A stretch of 61,877 nt of DNA. Origin: Sporolactobacillus sp. STSJ-5. GTDB taxonomy: Bacteria > Bacillota > Bacilli > Bacillales > Sporolactobacillaceae. A program made the translations under genes and the position numbers. The stretch lies in contig NZ_JANFOJ010000017.1 of assembly GCF_024385605.1 (NCBI RefSeq), positions 1 to 61,877 of the forward strand. Reading direction: 5' to 3'. How positions within the stretch are numbered: position 1 is the stretch's first letter; every line of letters starts with the position of its first letter. Positions 46,410-55,118 of this stretch are shown here, one piece after another. The notes beneath the pieces were generated by a model. That model was not told where the DNA came from. It saw only the letters and a program-made list of their open reading frames with translations, and searched no databases.

Positions 46410-47075
46410 ATGGTATTAAGTGAAATTGAATATTTGATTAATTTTCTGGATGCGCACGATGTACCAACAATTAACAAAAGTAGACATACCTATCTGACTT
46501 ATCACGGTCTCGAAGAACGGTATACTTATGTTCTCAAAAAAGGGATTATAAAAAACAGCATTATTCTTCAAGACGGAAGAGAATTCAATCTTTCCTATAT
46601 CGTCAAACCCGATGTCATCTCGCTACTTCGGGATGAGGTTTCCAAGTTTACGGAACAGCCTTTTAATGTACGCGTGGAATCCAATGAAGCAACCTTTTAT
46701 CAAGTGGACCGTGTCACCTTCTGGAAATACGTCAATGCGACACCAGAGCTGCAAAACTATATCAAAAGTTATTATCGCAAGAAATTATCGGAAAATATTT
46801 TTCGTTCCCAGCGAATGATCATGAATGGGAAAAAAGGCGCGGTTTGTGCGTTTATTTACAGTCTGATTGATTTATTCGGGCGCAAAGTGCGCGAGGGAAT
46901 TCTGATCGATTTCATGTTAACAAATGATGACATTGCCGGCTTCTGCGGCATCAGCGCGCGCAGCAGCGTCAATCGAATGCTTGGTGAATTAAAAAGTGAC
47001 GGCGCTCTGATTGTCAAGAATCGAAAATTGATCATCACAGATATCAGTTATCTGTTGGACCACATCGCAAACTAA
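46410..47075 (+). CDS. larR: LarR-like Crp/Fnr-family regulator
   Basis: 221 aa from an ATG near GGGAAGGAAA. The N-terminal cyclic-nucleotide-binding-like beta-roll is poorly conserved. The C-terminal helix-turn-helix is NDDIAGFCGISARSSVNRMLGELKSDGALI. It is divergent from larABCDE, as larR is in L. plantarum, where LarR activates the operon in response to L-lactate and is counteracted by D-lactate. Two GTGA-type palindromes lie between the two genes. No cysteine cluster for an iron-sulfur centre is seen at the N-terminus. Confidence 0.85.
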   Translation: MVLSEIEYLINFLDAHDVPTINKSRHTYLTYHGLEERYTYVLKKGIIKNSIILQDGREFNLSYIVKPDVISLLRDEVSKFTEQPFNVRVESNEATFYQVDRVTFWKYVNATPELQNYIKSYYRKKLSENIFRSQRMIMNGKKGAVCAFIYSLIDLFGRKVREGILIDFMLTNDDIAGFCGISARSSVNRMLGELKSDGALIVKNRKLIITDISYLLDHIAN

Positions 47076-47144
47076 AAACAACAGATAAGCAATGCACTCC
47101 GGGGCATCTTTGATTCAAACAATCATAATAAGTGAGGGAATCGC

Positions 47145-47744
47145 ATGAAGACACCATTGTATTACCAGATGTCTGAGTATGACTGCGGAACAGTAACGCT
47201 ATTGAATGCCATAAACTATCTATTTCCGCGAGAAGTGATTCCGCCTGACGTGATCAAAGCAATTACCGCCTAATCCCTCGATACCTATAATTCAGTTGGT
47301 GAAGTCGGCAAGAGCGGCACATCAAAATCGGCAATGAAATTTATCTCCGAATGGCTGAATCATAACGGACCCATTAAAGGACTGCACATCCACGGAAACT
47401 ATGATGCCGGTGAACACGTTCATTTGCGAGAAGGCAGCGAAATCGTTGATGCGATTAAGAATAGCGGCGCGGCCATTTTCCGATTAAACTATGGCGGCGA
47501 GCATTATGTGCTGGCAACAAAGTCAGACACGTCGAATCACTATCTCTATTTATTTGATCCCTATCTGGATGACGATCTAAAGTACACAGACGGCATCGTT
47601 CTGCTCGACGGATTTCCTCATGACTATAACCGAAAAGTGCCGTTTCATTTTTTTGAAGAAGAAGATAGCCAAAAGGTTTATGCACTTGGCAAAAAAGAGG
47701 ACAGAGAAGCGATTGTGTATTCTGTGCGTGACAAAAAGGATTGA
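47145..47744 (+). pseudogene. Peptidase C39-like protein with one in-frame stop
   Basis: A 200-codon frame broken only by TAA at 47271-47273 (codon 43). Before the stop: TPLYYQMSEYDCGTVTLLNAINYLF, with the catalytic Cys in DCGTVT. After it: SLDTYNSVGEVGKSGTSKSAMKF, then GGEHYVLATKSD (catalytic His) and LFDPYLDDD (Asp). All catalytic landmarks survive, and a single base change from a Tyr codon (TAC or TAT) would create the stop. Either a young nonsense mutation or a base-call error. GTGAGGG precedes the ATG, and a terminator follows. Confidence 0.8.
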
Positions 47745-47784
47745 GTTCTTGCGGTATACAAGAATTCAATCCTTTTTATTTTTC
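47739..47784 (+). terminator. Terminator after the C39-like gene
   Basis: Stem GATTGAGTTCTTG / CAAGAATTCAATC (one mismatch), loop of 7, then CTTTTTATTTTT. Confidence 0.88.
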
Positions 47785-47941
47785 GTTCCTTACCAAGGAA
47801 GGCTTCGTAGCAGTAGCTTCTTGAAAAAGGAGGGTGCTGTTTTATTTGGATGGGTATCCGGTCTTCACCGTGATTATCCCGGTCGTTGTAAGTTTCCGTC
47901 CGGATTTGATTCGAAAAAAAAGCTGCTCATCCGCTATGCGG

Positions 47942-48034
47942 CTATAAATCATCAACGGTATCTATTCCCTCGGCTTTTTTAGGAGCATCAACCGGTGCTC
48001 GAATCAACATGTATTCGGTATGCGTTTCAATCAT
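47942..48034 (-). CDS. Possible 30-aa protein downstream of the UDG gene
   Basis: Starts 3 nt after the UDG stop (TAAGTGATG) and reads MIETHTEYMLIRAPVDAPKK, then about ten acidic residues. The composition looks protein-like, and translational re-initiation is possible. No ribosome binding site of its own and no family recognised; it may be chance. The rest of 47790-48037 holds nothing I can support. Confidence 0.25.
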   Translation of the reverse strand: MIETHTEYMLIRAPVDAPKKAEGIDTVDDL

Positions 48035-48037
48035 CAC

Positions 48038-48625
48038 TTACTGATCTGATAGAATTCGGTTAATATACTTCTTCAAATCCGGTAAAACGTCTTTCTCAAA
48101 CCAAGGATTTCTTATTATCCAAATATAGTTCCGCGGTGACGGATGAACCAATGGAAAATAGTCAGGTAAATAACTGCGATAATCTTTAACAGTCTGAGTT
48201 AACGTCATTTTCGAATGCGTCTTCAGGTAGTACCTTTGTGCATAGGAGCCGACTAATAAGGTTAACTCGATATCCGGCATTGCCCTAATGATTGGATCGT
48301 GCCACTTTGCAGCGAATCCCTTTCTCGGTGGTAAATCGCCACTCTTTCCTTTGCCGGGAAAATAAAAATCCATCGGGAGCACAGCAATTTTTCCCGAATG
48401 ATAGAAAGTATCTCTTGATACACCCATCCAGTCTCGCAAACGCGCGCCGCTTCGATCGTTCCACACTATCTTTGTATTTTGCGCGATCACACCCGGAGCC
48501 TGGCCGATGATTAACAGCTTTGCCGTCGGAGTGGCATAGTAGAGTGGTTCGATATTTTTATTTGTGAAATGACTATTTTCAGGATCCGCTTTTATTCGAT
48601 TAAAAATATCTTTTAACGCATTCAT
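48038..48625 (-). CDS. Uracil-DNA glycosylase superfamily protein
   Basis: 195 aa from an ATG 8 nt after GGAGG; the much longer open frame upstream overlaps the TctA-like gene and is rejected. The family core is seen in KLLIIGQAPGVIAQNTKIVWNDRSGARLRDWMG (water-activating loop, near residue 35), the LPMDFYFPGKGKSGD segment and the C-terminal VHPSPRN (DNA-intercalating loop). The UDG-superfamily assignment is firm. Whether it removes uracil, or acts on another base or compound, is open. Confidence 0.85.
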   Translation of the reverse strand: MNALKDIFNRIKADPENSHFTNKNIEPLYYATPTAKLLIIGQAPGVIAQNTKIVWNDRSGARLRDWMGVSRDTFYHSGKIAVLPMDFYFPGKGKSGDLPPRKGFAAKWHDPIIRAMPDIELTLLVGSYAQRYYLKTHSKMTLTQTVKDYRSYLPDYFPLVHPSPRNYIWIIRNPWFEKDVLPDLKKYINRILSDQ

Positions 48626-48756
48626 CTTCGTTGCCTCCAAAATATGAGAATAACCTATGTTTCGTCCGCTAAAATTAATGGACCCATTCAATTCAATCAG
48701 AAATCGATGTTCATCCCTGCGCCCAGCGCTCGTATCGGCGAGCGAATGGATCATAA

Positions 48757-50106
48757 TCACAAGCCCAAAACGAGCCATGGCGCCGCATACAAGACCATGA
48801 ATAATATCCCGTACCCCACGCCCCAGCGGTGAAGCAGTCCGGAAACAAGTCCGATCAGCATGACGCCACCGATATTCATCCAACCCGCATCCATATACGC
48901 GAGCAGGAGAACGAAAGCGCAAAACAAGCCGAGTATTGCTTCGTGGGGAATCCGTTTGAACACAAAGGCACAAATCGATTGCGCATATTTGATTGCCAGC
49001 GTATACGTGACAATAAGGGCAACGCCGGCGCCAATCACTGTCGCCAAAATGAAATCGGTCTGCGAAAGGATATGGTGCATATTGTGCGTTGCGGTAAAGA
49101 CCGGTGGTGAGTCAAACAGCGCATGAGCAGGGCCTATGGCAACCGGAGAAAGGGGCACGCCTAACGCGATCAACGGGATCAGCGTTCCGGAAAGATAGGT
49201 CGCGTTTGCCAGTGCATTCATCGTTGTAATTGCAAGCATCGACCGATCAACCGGATCTTGCGTCCGTTTTGAAAAGAGTTCGCCAAGAAGCGTCGTCATC
49301 CCGACCGGGCTAAGAATAAAAGTGAAACAGCTGATCAGTGACGCTCCGGCGCTTGTGACCCATTCCTGTTTTTTCAACGCGTGAAACGGATTGAGCGATT
49401 TCCATTCGAAGGGTACTTTCTGAAGGGTAATCCTGCGCGGTTGATCACACTTCAGACATTCTCTTTTCTCTTTATTCAGCAACTCAAATAGAGTCAGAAC
49501 GACCGGTCCAATCGTTATGCCGAGAAAGAACGAGATGAACACTGTGGTTCCCCTTGGTACAATGCCGATGCCCCAATAGAGATAGCGCAGCCCTTCAATG
49601 AGCAATGTGAAAGGGAGAATGGAGGCAAGGGCCAGTAACTTATTCTTACTCAGTAAGGCAAGTAAAACAGCGCCGGCAAAGAAGAGCGGATCGGCGTACG
49701 CTTTAATTGCTTCAGCAAGCGGGATCAGACTTCTTGCAAGCAGCAGACTGACTGGAACACTGACCAGTACGCCAATCAGCGAACCCGCGGCCATTTTGCG
49801 CAGCGACCGATCGGCCATTCCCTTTCGTTTAAGCAACTGCGCATGGTCCACGAGCGGACTCGCCATAACGCCGCCGGGAATCCCGGCAATGGCGGCAGGT
49901 ACCGCATCCATGAGGTTGTTGGCAATCACAGCTGAAATAAAAAAGCAGAGGACAATGACGGGTTGAACACCGGTGAGCACCAAGATAAGCGTGACGGGCA
50001 CCAGAACGGCCGTTTCGTCCGTTCCCGGGATAATGCCAATAATTGTATATATAAGTGCAGCCGCAACAGCTGCAGCGATCATTTCTGCTAAAAGGACAAG
50101 GTCCAT
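48757..50106 (-). CDS. TctA-like (tripartite tricarboxylate transporter) permease
   Basis: 449 aa with about 12 helices. It has the two TctA loops IIGIIPGTDETAVLVPVTL near residue 25 and AIAGIPGGVMASPLVDHAQLLKRKGMADRSL near 75-105, in divergent form. No TctC binding protein lies nearby; the small protein just upstream (3-nt gap) may be a partner. It is downstream of and in line with the mevalonate genes. Substrate unknown; organic acids are usual for the family. Confidence 0.75.
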   Translation of the reverse strand: MDLVLLAEMIAAAVAAALIYTIIGIIPGTDETAVLVPVTLILVLTGVQPVIVLCFFISAVIANNLMDAVPAAIAGIPGGVMASPLVDHAQLLKRKGMADRSLRKMAAGSLIGVLVSVPVSLLLARSLIPLAEAIKAYADPLFFAGAVLLALLSKNKLLALASILPFTLLIEGLRYLYWGIGIVPRGTTVFISFFLGITIGPVVLTLFELLNKEKRECLKCDQPRRITLQKVPFEWKSLNPFHALKKQEWVTSAGASLISCFTFILSPVGMTTLLGELFSKRTQDPVDRSMLAITTMNALANATYLSGTLIPLIALGVPLSPVAIGPAHALFDSPPVFTATHNMHHILSQTDFILATVIGAGVALIVTYTLAIKYAQSICAFVFKRIPHEAILGLFCAFVLLLAYMDAGWMNIGGVMLIGLVSGLLHRWGVGYGILFMVLYAAPWLVLGL

Positions 50107-50109
50107 CCA

Positions 50110-50355
50110 TTATTCCCCACTTTCCGTCTCTTCAAAAATACGTTTCGGTTTAATGAAGAGTGAGCAAATAATAAACCCGATAACTGCCCCGATTAAACCA
50201 AACAAGAGCGGCATCGGCGCATGGTTTGGTGCAGCAAAATAGCCGCCTAACGTTGTGATGCTGTTGATCGCAATCGCGAGGACAAGATCCTTGATCCGGA
50301 CAACATCATCCCAAATTTCAATCATTTCGGAATCCTTTTTTGAATGTGCAGTCAT
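50110..50355 (-). CDS. Small membrane protein upstream of the TctA-like permease
   Basis: About 81 aa with two hydrophobic helices: VLAIAINSITTLGGYFAA and LFGLIGAVIGFIICSLFI. An acidic N-terminus (KKDSEMIEIWDDVVRIKD) and a charged tail flank them. The ATG is 11 nt after AAAGGAG. It is too short for a normal four-helix TctB. It probably forms a complex with the following permease. Family not recognised. Confidence 0.6.
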   Translation of the reverse strand: MTAHSKKDSEMIEIWDDVVRIKDLVLAIAINSITTLGGYFAAPNHAPMPLLFGLIGAVIGFIICSLFIKPKRIFEETESGE

Positions 50356-50422
50356 GGGTAGCCATTCTCCTTTCTGATTTAGGACACAGCAATAGCGCCG
50401 TGTACGTAAGACAGTGTCCATT

Positions 50423-51475
50423 TCACGTAGCTGAACGGGTGGCCAGTGCTTCGGGCCGTGGTCCTCTTAGACGCGCCCACTCGAAAGGGGAACCGCTCAG
50501 GATCAGATTCTTTTTCCGAAGTGCCTGTACAGTCGGACAGCCAAGAAGCAGCATAATCTGATTCATTTGTTCTTTCCATTCGTCAATCTGGGCAATCAGT
50601 CCATCCTTGCCTTCCGCGAGTGCGGTATGAAGAAAGGTTCCTGAAATACCGACCGCACGGGCCCCAAGTGCAAGAGCTTTCAGAACATCCAGCGGATTGC
50701 GCACCCCTCCGGACGCAAAGAAGACCGTCTGATCAATATAAGGCTGCGCTTCAAGCATCGAGATGACCGTCGATTGGCCCCAGTCTTGTAAGTAGTCAAA
50801 TCGTGCCCGCTCACGGCGAAGATTCTCAATCGCTATAAAATTTACCCCTCCGTTACCGGCAACATCAATGGCCGCAATACCTGCATCGATCAGCTTCTGA
50901 TAAGTCGCCCGGCTCATCCCGAACCCCACCTCTTTCACGACAACAGGAACATCAACAGCGCGAACAATCCGTTCCAGATTTTTTAGCCATGAAGAAAAAT
51001 TGCGATCACCTTCAGGCATTACGATTTCTTGTGGGGCATTTAAATGCACTTGCAGCCCATTCGCTTCCAGCATATCGACTGCACGTTTCGCTTGCTCCTC
51101 ATCGAGCTCAGCACCGATATTTGCAAAAATAAATCCATCCGGGTTGACGCGGCGCAGCACTTGAAAAGTGTCGCACAATTCCGGATCTCTTAAAGCTGCC
51201 TTCTGCGAGCCGGATGCAACCGCAAGCCCCGTTGCTGCCGCTGCTTTTGACAGACATTCATTGATCTTCTTTGTCTTCTGGCTTCCCCCAGTCATCCCAT
51301 TGATAAAAAAAGGAACCGGCCAACTGCCGAACGGCAGATCCGTTGTGTAAGTGACCTGCCTAAGACTCATTTCCGGCAGCGCATCATGGATGAATTTTAC
51401 AGAATCAAAATCATTCGTATGCTTCTGGTGGGTTTCCTGAAATAGTCGGACATGCTGATCTTTACGCGATTCCAT
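50423..51475 (-). CDS. fni: Type 2 isopentenyl-diphosphate delta-isomerase
   Basis: FMN- and NAD(P)H-dependent isomerisation of IPP to DMAPP. 350 aa, with the start placed at an ATG preceded by AAGGA (about 9 nt). Family blocks are RKDQHVRLF at the N-terminus, FFINGMTGGSQKTKKIN, VASGSQKAALRDPE, VHLNAPQEIVMPEGDRNF (the HLN..Q..MPEGDR signature) and VKEVGFGMS. It is the last step of the mevalonate branch and fourth gene of the operon. Confidence 0.95.
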   Translation of the reverse strand: MESRKDQHVRLFQETHQKHTNDFDSVKFIHDALPEMSLRQVTYTTDLPFGSWPVPFFINGMTGGSQKTKKINECLSKAAAATGLAVASGSQKAALRDPELCDTFQVLRRVNPDGFIFANIGAELDEEQAKRAVDMLEANGLQVHLNAPQEIVMPEGDRNFSSWLKNLERIVRAVDVPVVVKEVGFGMSRATYQKLIDAGIAAIDVAGNGGVNFIAIENLRRERARFDYLQDWGQSTVISMLEAQPYIDQTVFFASGGVRNPLDVLKALALGARAVGISGTFLHTALAEGKDGLIAQIDEWKEQMNQIMLLLGCPTVQALRKKNLILSGSPFEWARLRGPRPEALATRSAT

Positions 51476-51494
51476 CTCACGATCCTTCTTCCTT

Positions 51495-52562
51495 TTACCT
51501 CTCTCTGTCATACAGAGCAAGCGGAGTAATTCCATGTTCTTTCCATGCTTTGATTAGTGCCATCTGATCGGTCTCCTGGTCAGCAAGAACGATGCCGCAA
51601 TCGCCTCCGCCGGCACCCGATGTTTTTGCTGCACCTCGATTATTTTCGGCAATGCTGCAGAGCTGATGCAATTTATTGGTTTCAATGAAGACCCCACACA
51701 GCTTGGATAATTGAGCAAGAATCCTGCGATTTTCGCGAATCCCTTCCAAAATTAACTCGGATTGCTGGTTTAAAAAACCGGCGATCATTTTTTCTACACA
51801 TGTTTTGCTTTGCTTCAAAAAGTGCTGGTAGCCTTTTTTCTGACCGCGTCTTGCTTTTTCCACCCGATCAACGAGCTTGGCTGTTGAGGCGGGGATGCCT
51901 GTCCATCCGACAATTAAGTGCAGATTCGCGGGAAGCACAAGCGGCCGAATCGATAACTTCGGCCAATCCATTTTGAGCAGCGGCAGCCAATCCTTTTTTG
52001 AAGAAGTGAACGGTGCCAGCCATTTGCGATCAAATGAGGTATAGGCAATCCAGCCGCCGTAAACGCCGGCAGCAATATCCCCACATGATCCGTTTCCTTG
52101 AACAGAAAGATGTGCAAGGGCAGCCAGCTTGAATACGATTTGTTGCTCAATTTTCACTTCATAGAAAGCAAGGATTGCCTTCGTGCAGGCAACCGTCACA
52201 GCAGCACTGGAACCTAATCCGTATTTTCTACCGTCTGTTCTAGTCAAATCACTGCTGATGGTCAGTTGATAAACGCCGAGTTGTTTTCCGAGCGATTGTA
52301 CGTACTGCTCGGTTCGTTCGATTGCCGATAAGACAAAACGGAACGTAGAAACATCACCCTCAGTGTTCCATTGGTTCGTCGCACTGCGTTTCAAGTCGAG
52401 TGTTGCATTGGCCCATTGAATTCGGCCACATGTTTCCCTTCTTTCAATGGTTACGGTGACGGATTTGTCGACTGCAGCAATGATGGCAGGATAGCCCGGT
52501 TCAACAACCGCATACTCTCCCGCTATATAAAGTTTCCCAGGTGCACATTGTACGCCATGCAA
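51495..52562 (-). CDS. mvaK2: Phosphomevalonate kinase
   Basis: 355 aa GHMP kinase converting mevalonate 5-phosphate to the diphosphate. It has the N-terminal APGKLYIAGEYAVVEPGYPAI, the phosphate loop KYGLGSSAAVTVAC near residue 115 and the C-terminal AKTSGAGGGDCGIVL. This order and length fit Gram-positive PMK. TTG start 11 nt after AAAGGAG. It lies between mvaD and fni. Confidence 0.93.
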   Translation of the reverse strand: MHGVQCAPGKLYIAGEYAVVEPGYPAIIAAVDKSVTVTIERRETCGRIQWANATLDLKRSATNQWNTEGDVSTFRFVLSAIERTEQYVQSLGKQLGVYQLTISSDLTRTDGRKYGLGSSAAVTVACTKAILAFYEVKIEQQIVFKLAALAHLSVQGNGSCGDIAAGVYGGWIAYTSFDRKWLAPFTSSKKDWLPLLKMDWPKLSIRPLVLPANLHLIVGWTGIPASTAKLVDRVEKARRGQKKGYQHFLKQSKTCVEKMIAGFLNQQSELILEGIRENRRILAQLSKLCGVFIETNKLHQLCSIAENNRGAAKTSGAGGGDCGIVLADQETDQMALIKAWKEHGITPLALYDRER

Positions 52563-52578
52563 TTTGTGAATGTCTCCT

Positions 52579-53559
52579 TTATTGAATAGGGTTCTTCAAA
52601 TAGTCAACGCCAGGTCCTGGCCGGGCAACGGTCAGGGATTCTGAAGGGAAAAATTCAGATAGATCTTCGAGAATCCGCCCGACATTTGCTTCCGAGCAAA
52701 GCAGTTTGACATTTGGGCCGGCATCCATCGTAAAATAGCATGGTATGCCTTGCTCGCGCAGATGAACGGCGCACCGCATTACTGTCATTGTTCCTTCTTC
52801 CCAGTATGTAAAGGGAGGATCCGCTGCCAGCATAGCCGCATGCATCTTCAGTGCATTTGCTTCAGCAATTTTGCCGACCATGTCCAAATCGTGTTTGCGA
52901 ATCGCCGGTTCAATTCTGGCAAGATCCCTTTCCGCCTCTTTGATCCAAACCGGATAAAAGGATGATGTCTTGACGGTTCGCCTCATTCCTTCACGACTGG
53001 AAATCTTTTTGGGCTGCTTGTTCACAGCAACGGACACGAGGCAAATCGGCCACTTTGCCGGATCAACCGGAACCGCATAAGAACTCGCATCATCTGTTCC
53101 TTTCATCCACTTAACAAAACCGCCGTAGATCGAACGCGAAGCCGAGCCCGAACCGCGACGCGCAAGCCGAGAGAGCGCAGCTCCCGAGCAGTCCATGCCA
53201 TAGGCACGAGCTGCTGCGGCTGAAAGCGCGGCAAAACCGGAGGCAGAAGACGCAAAACCAGAGGCCACCGGAACATGATTTCTCGTTACAATTCGAGCAA
53301 ACATGCGCCTTCCCGATTTTTCACGAACAAGATTCATAAAACGGCTGATTTTTGCAACGGAAGCGCCACTTAAAACCACACCATCCATCATCACTTCATC
53401 TTCGTGCAGCCCTTGCAGCGGTTCAACACTTGTTTCCGTATAAAATGCATCAAGCGTAAGCGACAAACTACTGTTCATCGGCAGAATCAACTGTTCGTCC
53501 TTCTTCCCCCAATACTTGATCAAAGCAATATTTGTATACGCGCGTGCAGCAGCATACAA
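52579..53559 (-). CDS. mvaD: Diphosphomevalonate decarboxylase
   Basis: ATP-dependent decarboxylation to IPP. About 326 aa from a TTG 10 nt after AAGGAG; the GTG 9 nt upstream is too close to the ribosome binding site. The signature AYTNIALIKYWGKKDEQLILPMNSSLSLTL is at the N-terminus, the phosphate loop HVPVASGFASSASGFAAL near residue 95, and MDAGPNVKLLC near 275. It lies between mvk (31-nt gap) and pmk (16-nt gap). Confidence 0.95.
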   Translation of the reverse strand: MYAAARAYTNIALIKYWGKKDEQLILPMNSSLSLTLDAFYTETSVEPLQGLHEDEVMMDGVVLSGASVAKISRFMNLVREKSGRRMFARIVTRNHVPVASGFASSASGFAALSAAAARAYGMDCSGAALSRLARRGSGSASRSIYGGFVKWMKGTDDASSYAVPVDPAKWPICLVSVAVNKQPKKISSREGMRRTVKTSSFYPVWIKEAERDLARIEPAIRKHDLDMVGKIAEANALKMHAAMLAADPPFTYWEEGTMTVMRCAVHLREQGIPCYFTMDAGPNVKLLCSEANVGRILEDLSEFFPSESLTVARPGPGVDYLKNPIQ

Positions 53560-53590
53560 TGTGCTCACTCTCCTTCTCTCTTGTTGCAGA

Positions 53591-54559
53591 TCAGTGCAAG
53601 AGCCCGGCATTGACCGGAAAATCTCTGCCCTGAAGCGGCTGAATCCAGGTTTTAGATGCTCCGGCACCCATTAACTTTTTCGCTAAATCATGTGCCTTGC
53701 GCACATCCTTGACCAGGGCAATCATGCAGCCGCCGCAGCCGCCACCGGTCATCTTCGCGCCAAGCGCCCCATCGTTCATCGCCACCGCAACTAAATGATC
53801 CAAAGAAGGATGACTAACGCCCAGCTCTTGGAGAAGACGATGCGCTTCCAGCAATATGGAACCCAAGACTTCTTCTTCGGCCGCCTCCAACGCTTCTCTA
53901 GCGTTGGAGGTAAGTACACCTAATTGGTTTATTTTCCGCTGGAGCGGTGCACTTTGCATCAGGCGTTGTTTCAAGGCGGTGACCGCACGCTTCGTCTGCC
54001 CTTTTATCCCGCTGTCGGCGATGACCAAACAACCGCGCAGCTTATGGTGAATCCATTCCATTCCTTTTCCTTTCCTAAAGAAAATCGGATGATTACTACT
54101 GGCCGCAGCCGCATCGAGACCGCTCGGATTTCCATGAAAATAGTTTTCAGAAACGCCGACGAGATTGAGCAGCACGTTCCGTTCAAGTGGTGTATCAAAA
54201 TAGTTGAATAAGCTACGTACCACTGATATCGCAACGGCAGCGCTTGAACCCATGCCGCGCGCTGCAGGTATCGTACTGTTAATTGTGATCGATATATCTT
54301 TTTCAGGCCGCTTTAAAACATGCAGTACTGCCGGAATAATCGTTCTGAGTCCGGCAATCTGATCCGTTCCATCACGCAAAATGCCATTATAGAAGCTGCA
54401 TTGCAGCCTCAGCAGTCCAAGACAGCGCGTTGTTTTGGTCACTGCATGCACGACCGGAACAGGCAGAGCAATCGCCGGTTTTCCGTAAACAACCGAGTGT
54501 TCGCCAATCAGAATAATTTTACTGCTGCTCACGCCAATCCCAGTTTCGTGGTCTCTCAT
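53591..54559 (-). CDS. mvk: Mevalonate kinase
   Basis: 322 aa GHMP kinase, the first phosphorylation of mevalonate. It has KIILIGEHSVVYGKPAIALP at the N-terminus, the phosphate loop AARGMGSSAAVAISVVRSL near residue 105, and AKMTGGGCGGCMIALV near 285. The ATG start follows GAGGAAAC at about 6-8 nt. It is first in the mvk-mvaD-pmk-fni order common in Gram-positive cocci and lactobacilli. HMG-CoA synthase and reductase are not in this window. Confidence 0.95.
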   Translation of the reverse strand: MRDHETGIGVSSSKIILIGEHSVVYGKPAIALPVPVVHAVTKTTRCLGLLRLQCSFYNGILRDGTDQIAGLRTIIPAVLHVLKRPEKDISITINSTIPAARGMGSSAAVAISVVRSLFNYFDTPLERNVLLNLVGVSENYFHGNPSGLDAAAASSNHPIFFRKGKGMEWIHHKLRGCLVIADSGIKGQTKRAVTALKQRLMQSAPLQRKINQLGVLTSNAREALEAAEEEVLGSILLEAHRLLQELGVSHPSLDHLVAVAMNDGALGAKMTGGGCGGCMIALVKDVRKAHDLAKKLMGAGASKTWIQPLQGRDFPVNAGLLH

Positions 54560-54762
54560 TATTGTTTCCTCATCTTCCACTAAGGTCTGCCGTATTTATC
54601 AAGAAACACTGCCAAGGGAGGGGTCCCGAATAGTATAAATTTTCCTACCGATGCAGGGATCAAAAAAAACCAGTTCAATAATCAGAATGATGCCATTCGA
54701 ATTCAAGACCCGTACTTATTTAAGTATGGGTTGAAACGCAAGCGACTATTCTCCACCTACAC

Positions 54763-54791
54763 ATTTTATTGATAATGATTCTCAATTTCAA
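54763..54791 (-). promoter_or_regulatory. Promoter upstream of mvk with a Fur-box-like spacer
   Basis: Minus strand: -35 TTGAAA (54786-54791), exactly 17 nt, -10 TAAAAT (54763-54768). The spacer is the near-perfect palindrome TTGATAATGATTCTCAA (plus strand, 54769-54785), a 7-1-7 Fur-box type (TGATAAT-G-ATTCTCA, one mismatch to consensus). Leader to mvk is about 195 nt. A stem-loop in that leader (54708-54730, ACCCGTACTTA / TAAGTATGGGT) has no adjacent U-tract. Confidence 0.65.
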
Positions 54792-55035
54792 GAATAAGCT
54801 CATATTTTATTTTCGCAGCCATCGATTTCTATCAGCAAAACCATTACGTCCCTAGTCCTCGCTCATCAGAAAAAATCCTTGTCGCCTGCACGGTTATTGT
54901 ACAGATAAAGGGTCTATAGGGTATGTTTTCACAAAGTGACAATTATGTGACACTCTATTTAACTGGATTGATGCATCCAAAGGCTGTCCCACCGAAAATC
55001 CGATAACCATGCATGATTGTACCGAATAAGCCAAA

Positions 55036-55082
55036 ATACTATATATTGATTATACAATTGACTTTAATACAATATCTAGTTA
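55036..55082. promoter_or_regulatory. Paired NrdR boxes over the nrdJ promoter
   Basis: Box 1 core CTATATATTG (55039-55048) fits CWATATATWG fully; box 2 core CAATATCTAG (55070-55079) has one mismatch. Core starts are 31 nt apart, the usual three-turn NrdR spacing. The promoter is -35 TTGATT (55046-55051), 16-nt spacer, -10 TACAAT (55068-55073), so each box covers one promoter element. Confidence 0.85.
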
Positions 55083-55118
55083 CTATGAGCAGGAAACGTA
55101 GTTGAGAGGAGTAAAATA

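Noticed and set aside
47790-47935. Coding gene on the plus strand after the C39-like gene
   Set aside because: The frame has no start signal and no recognisable protein; it follows a strong terminator.
48626-48973. 116-residue N-terminal extension of the UDG-family gene
   Set aside because: No family similarity. It overlaps the TctA-like gene by over 200 nt, and a good ribosome binding site lies before the internal ATG at 48625.
54600-55118. Cobalamin riboswitch upstream of nrdJ
   Set aside because: No B12-box or matching core helices seen on the plus strand; NrdR boxes and the promoter explain the region near the gene.
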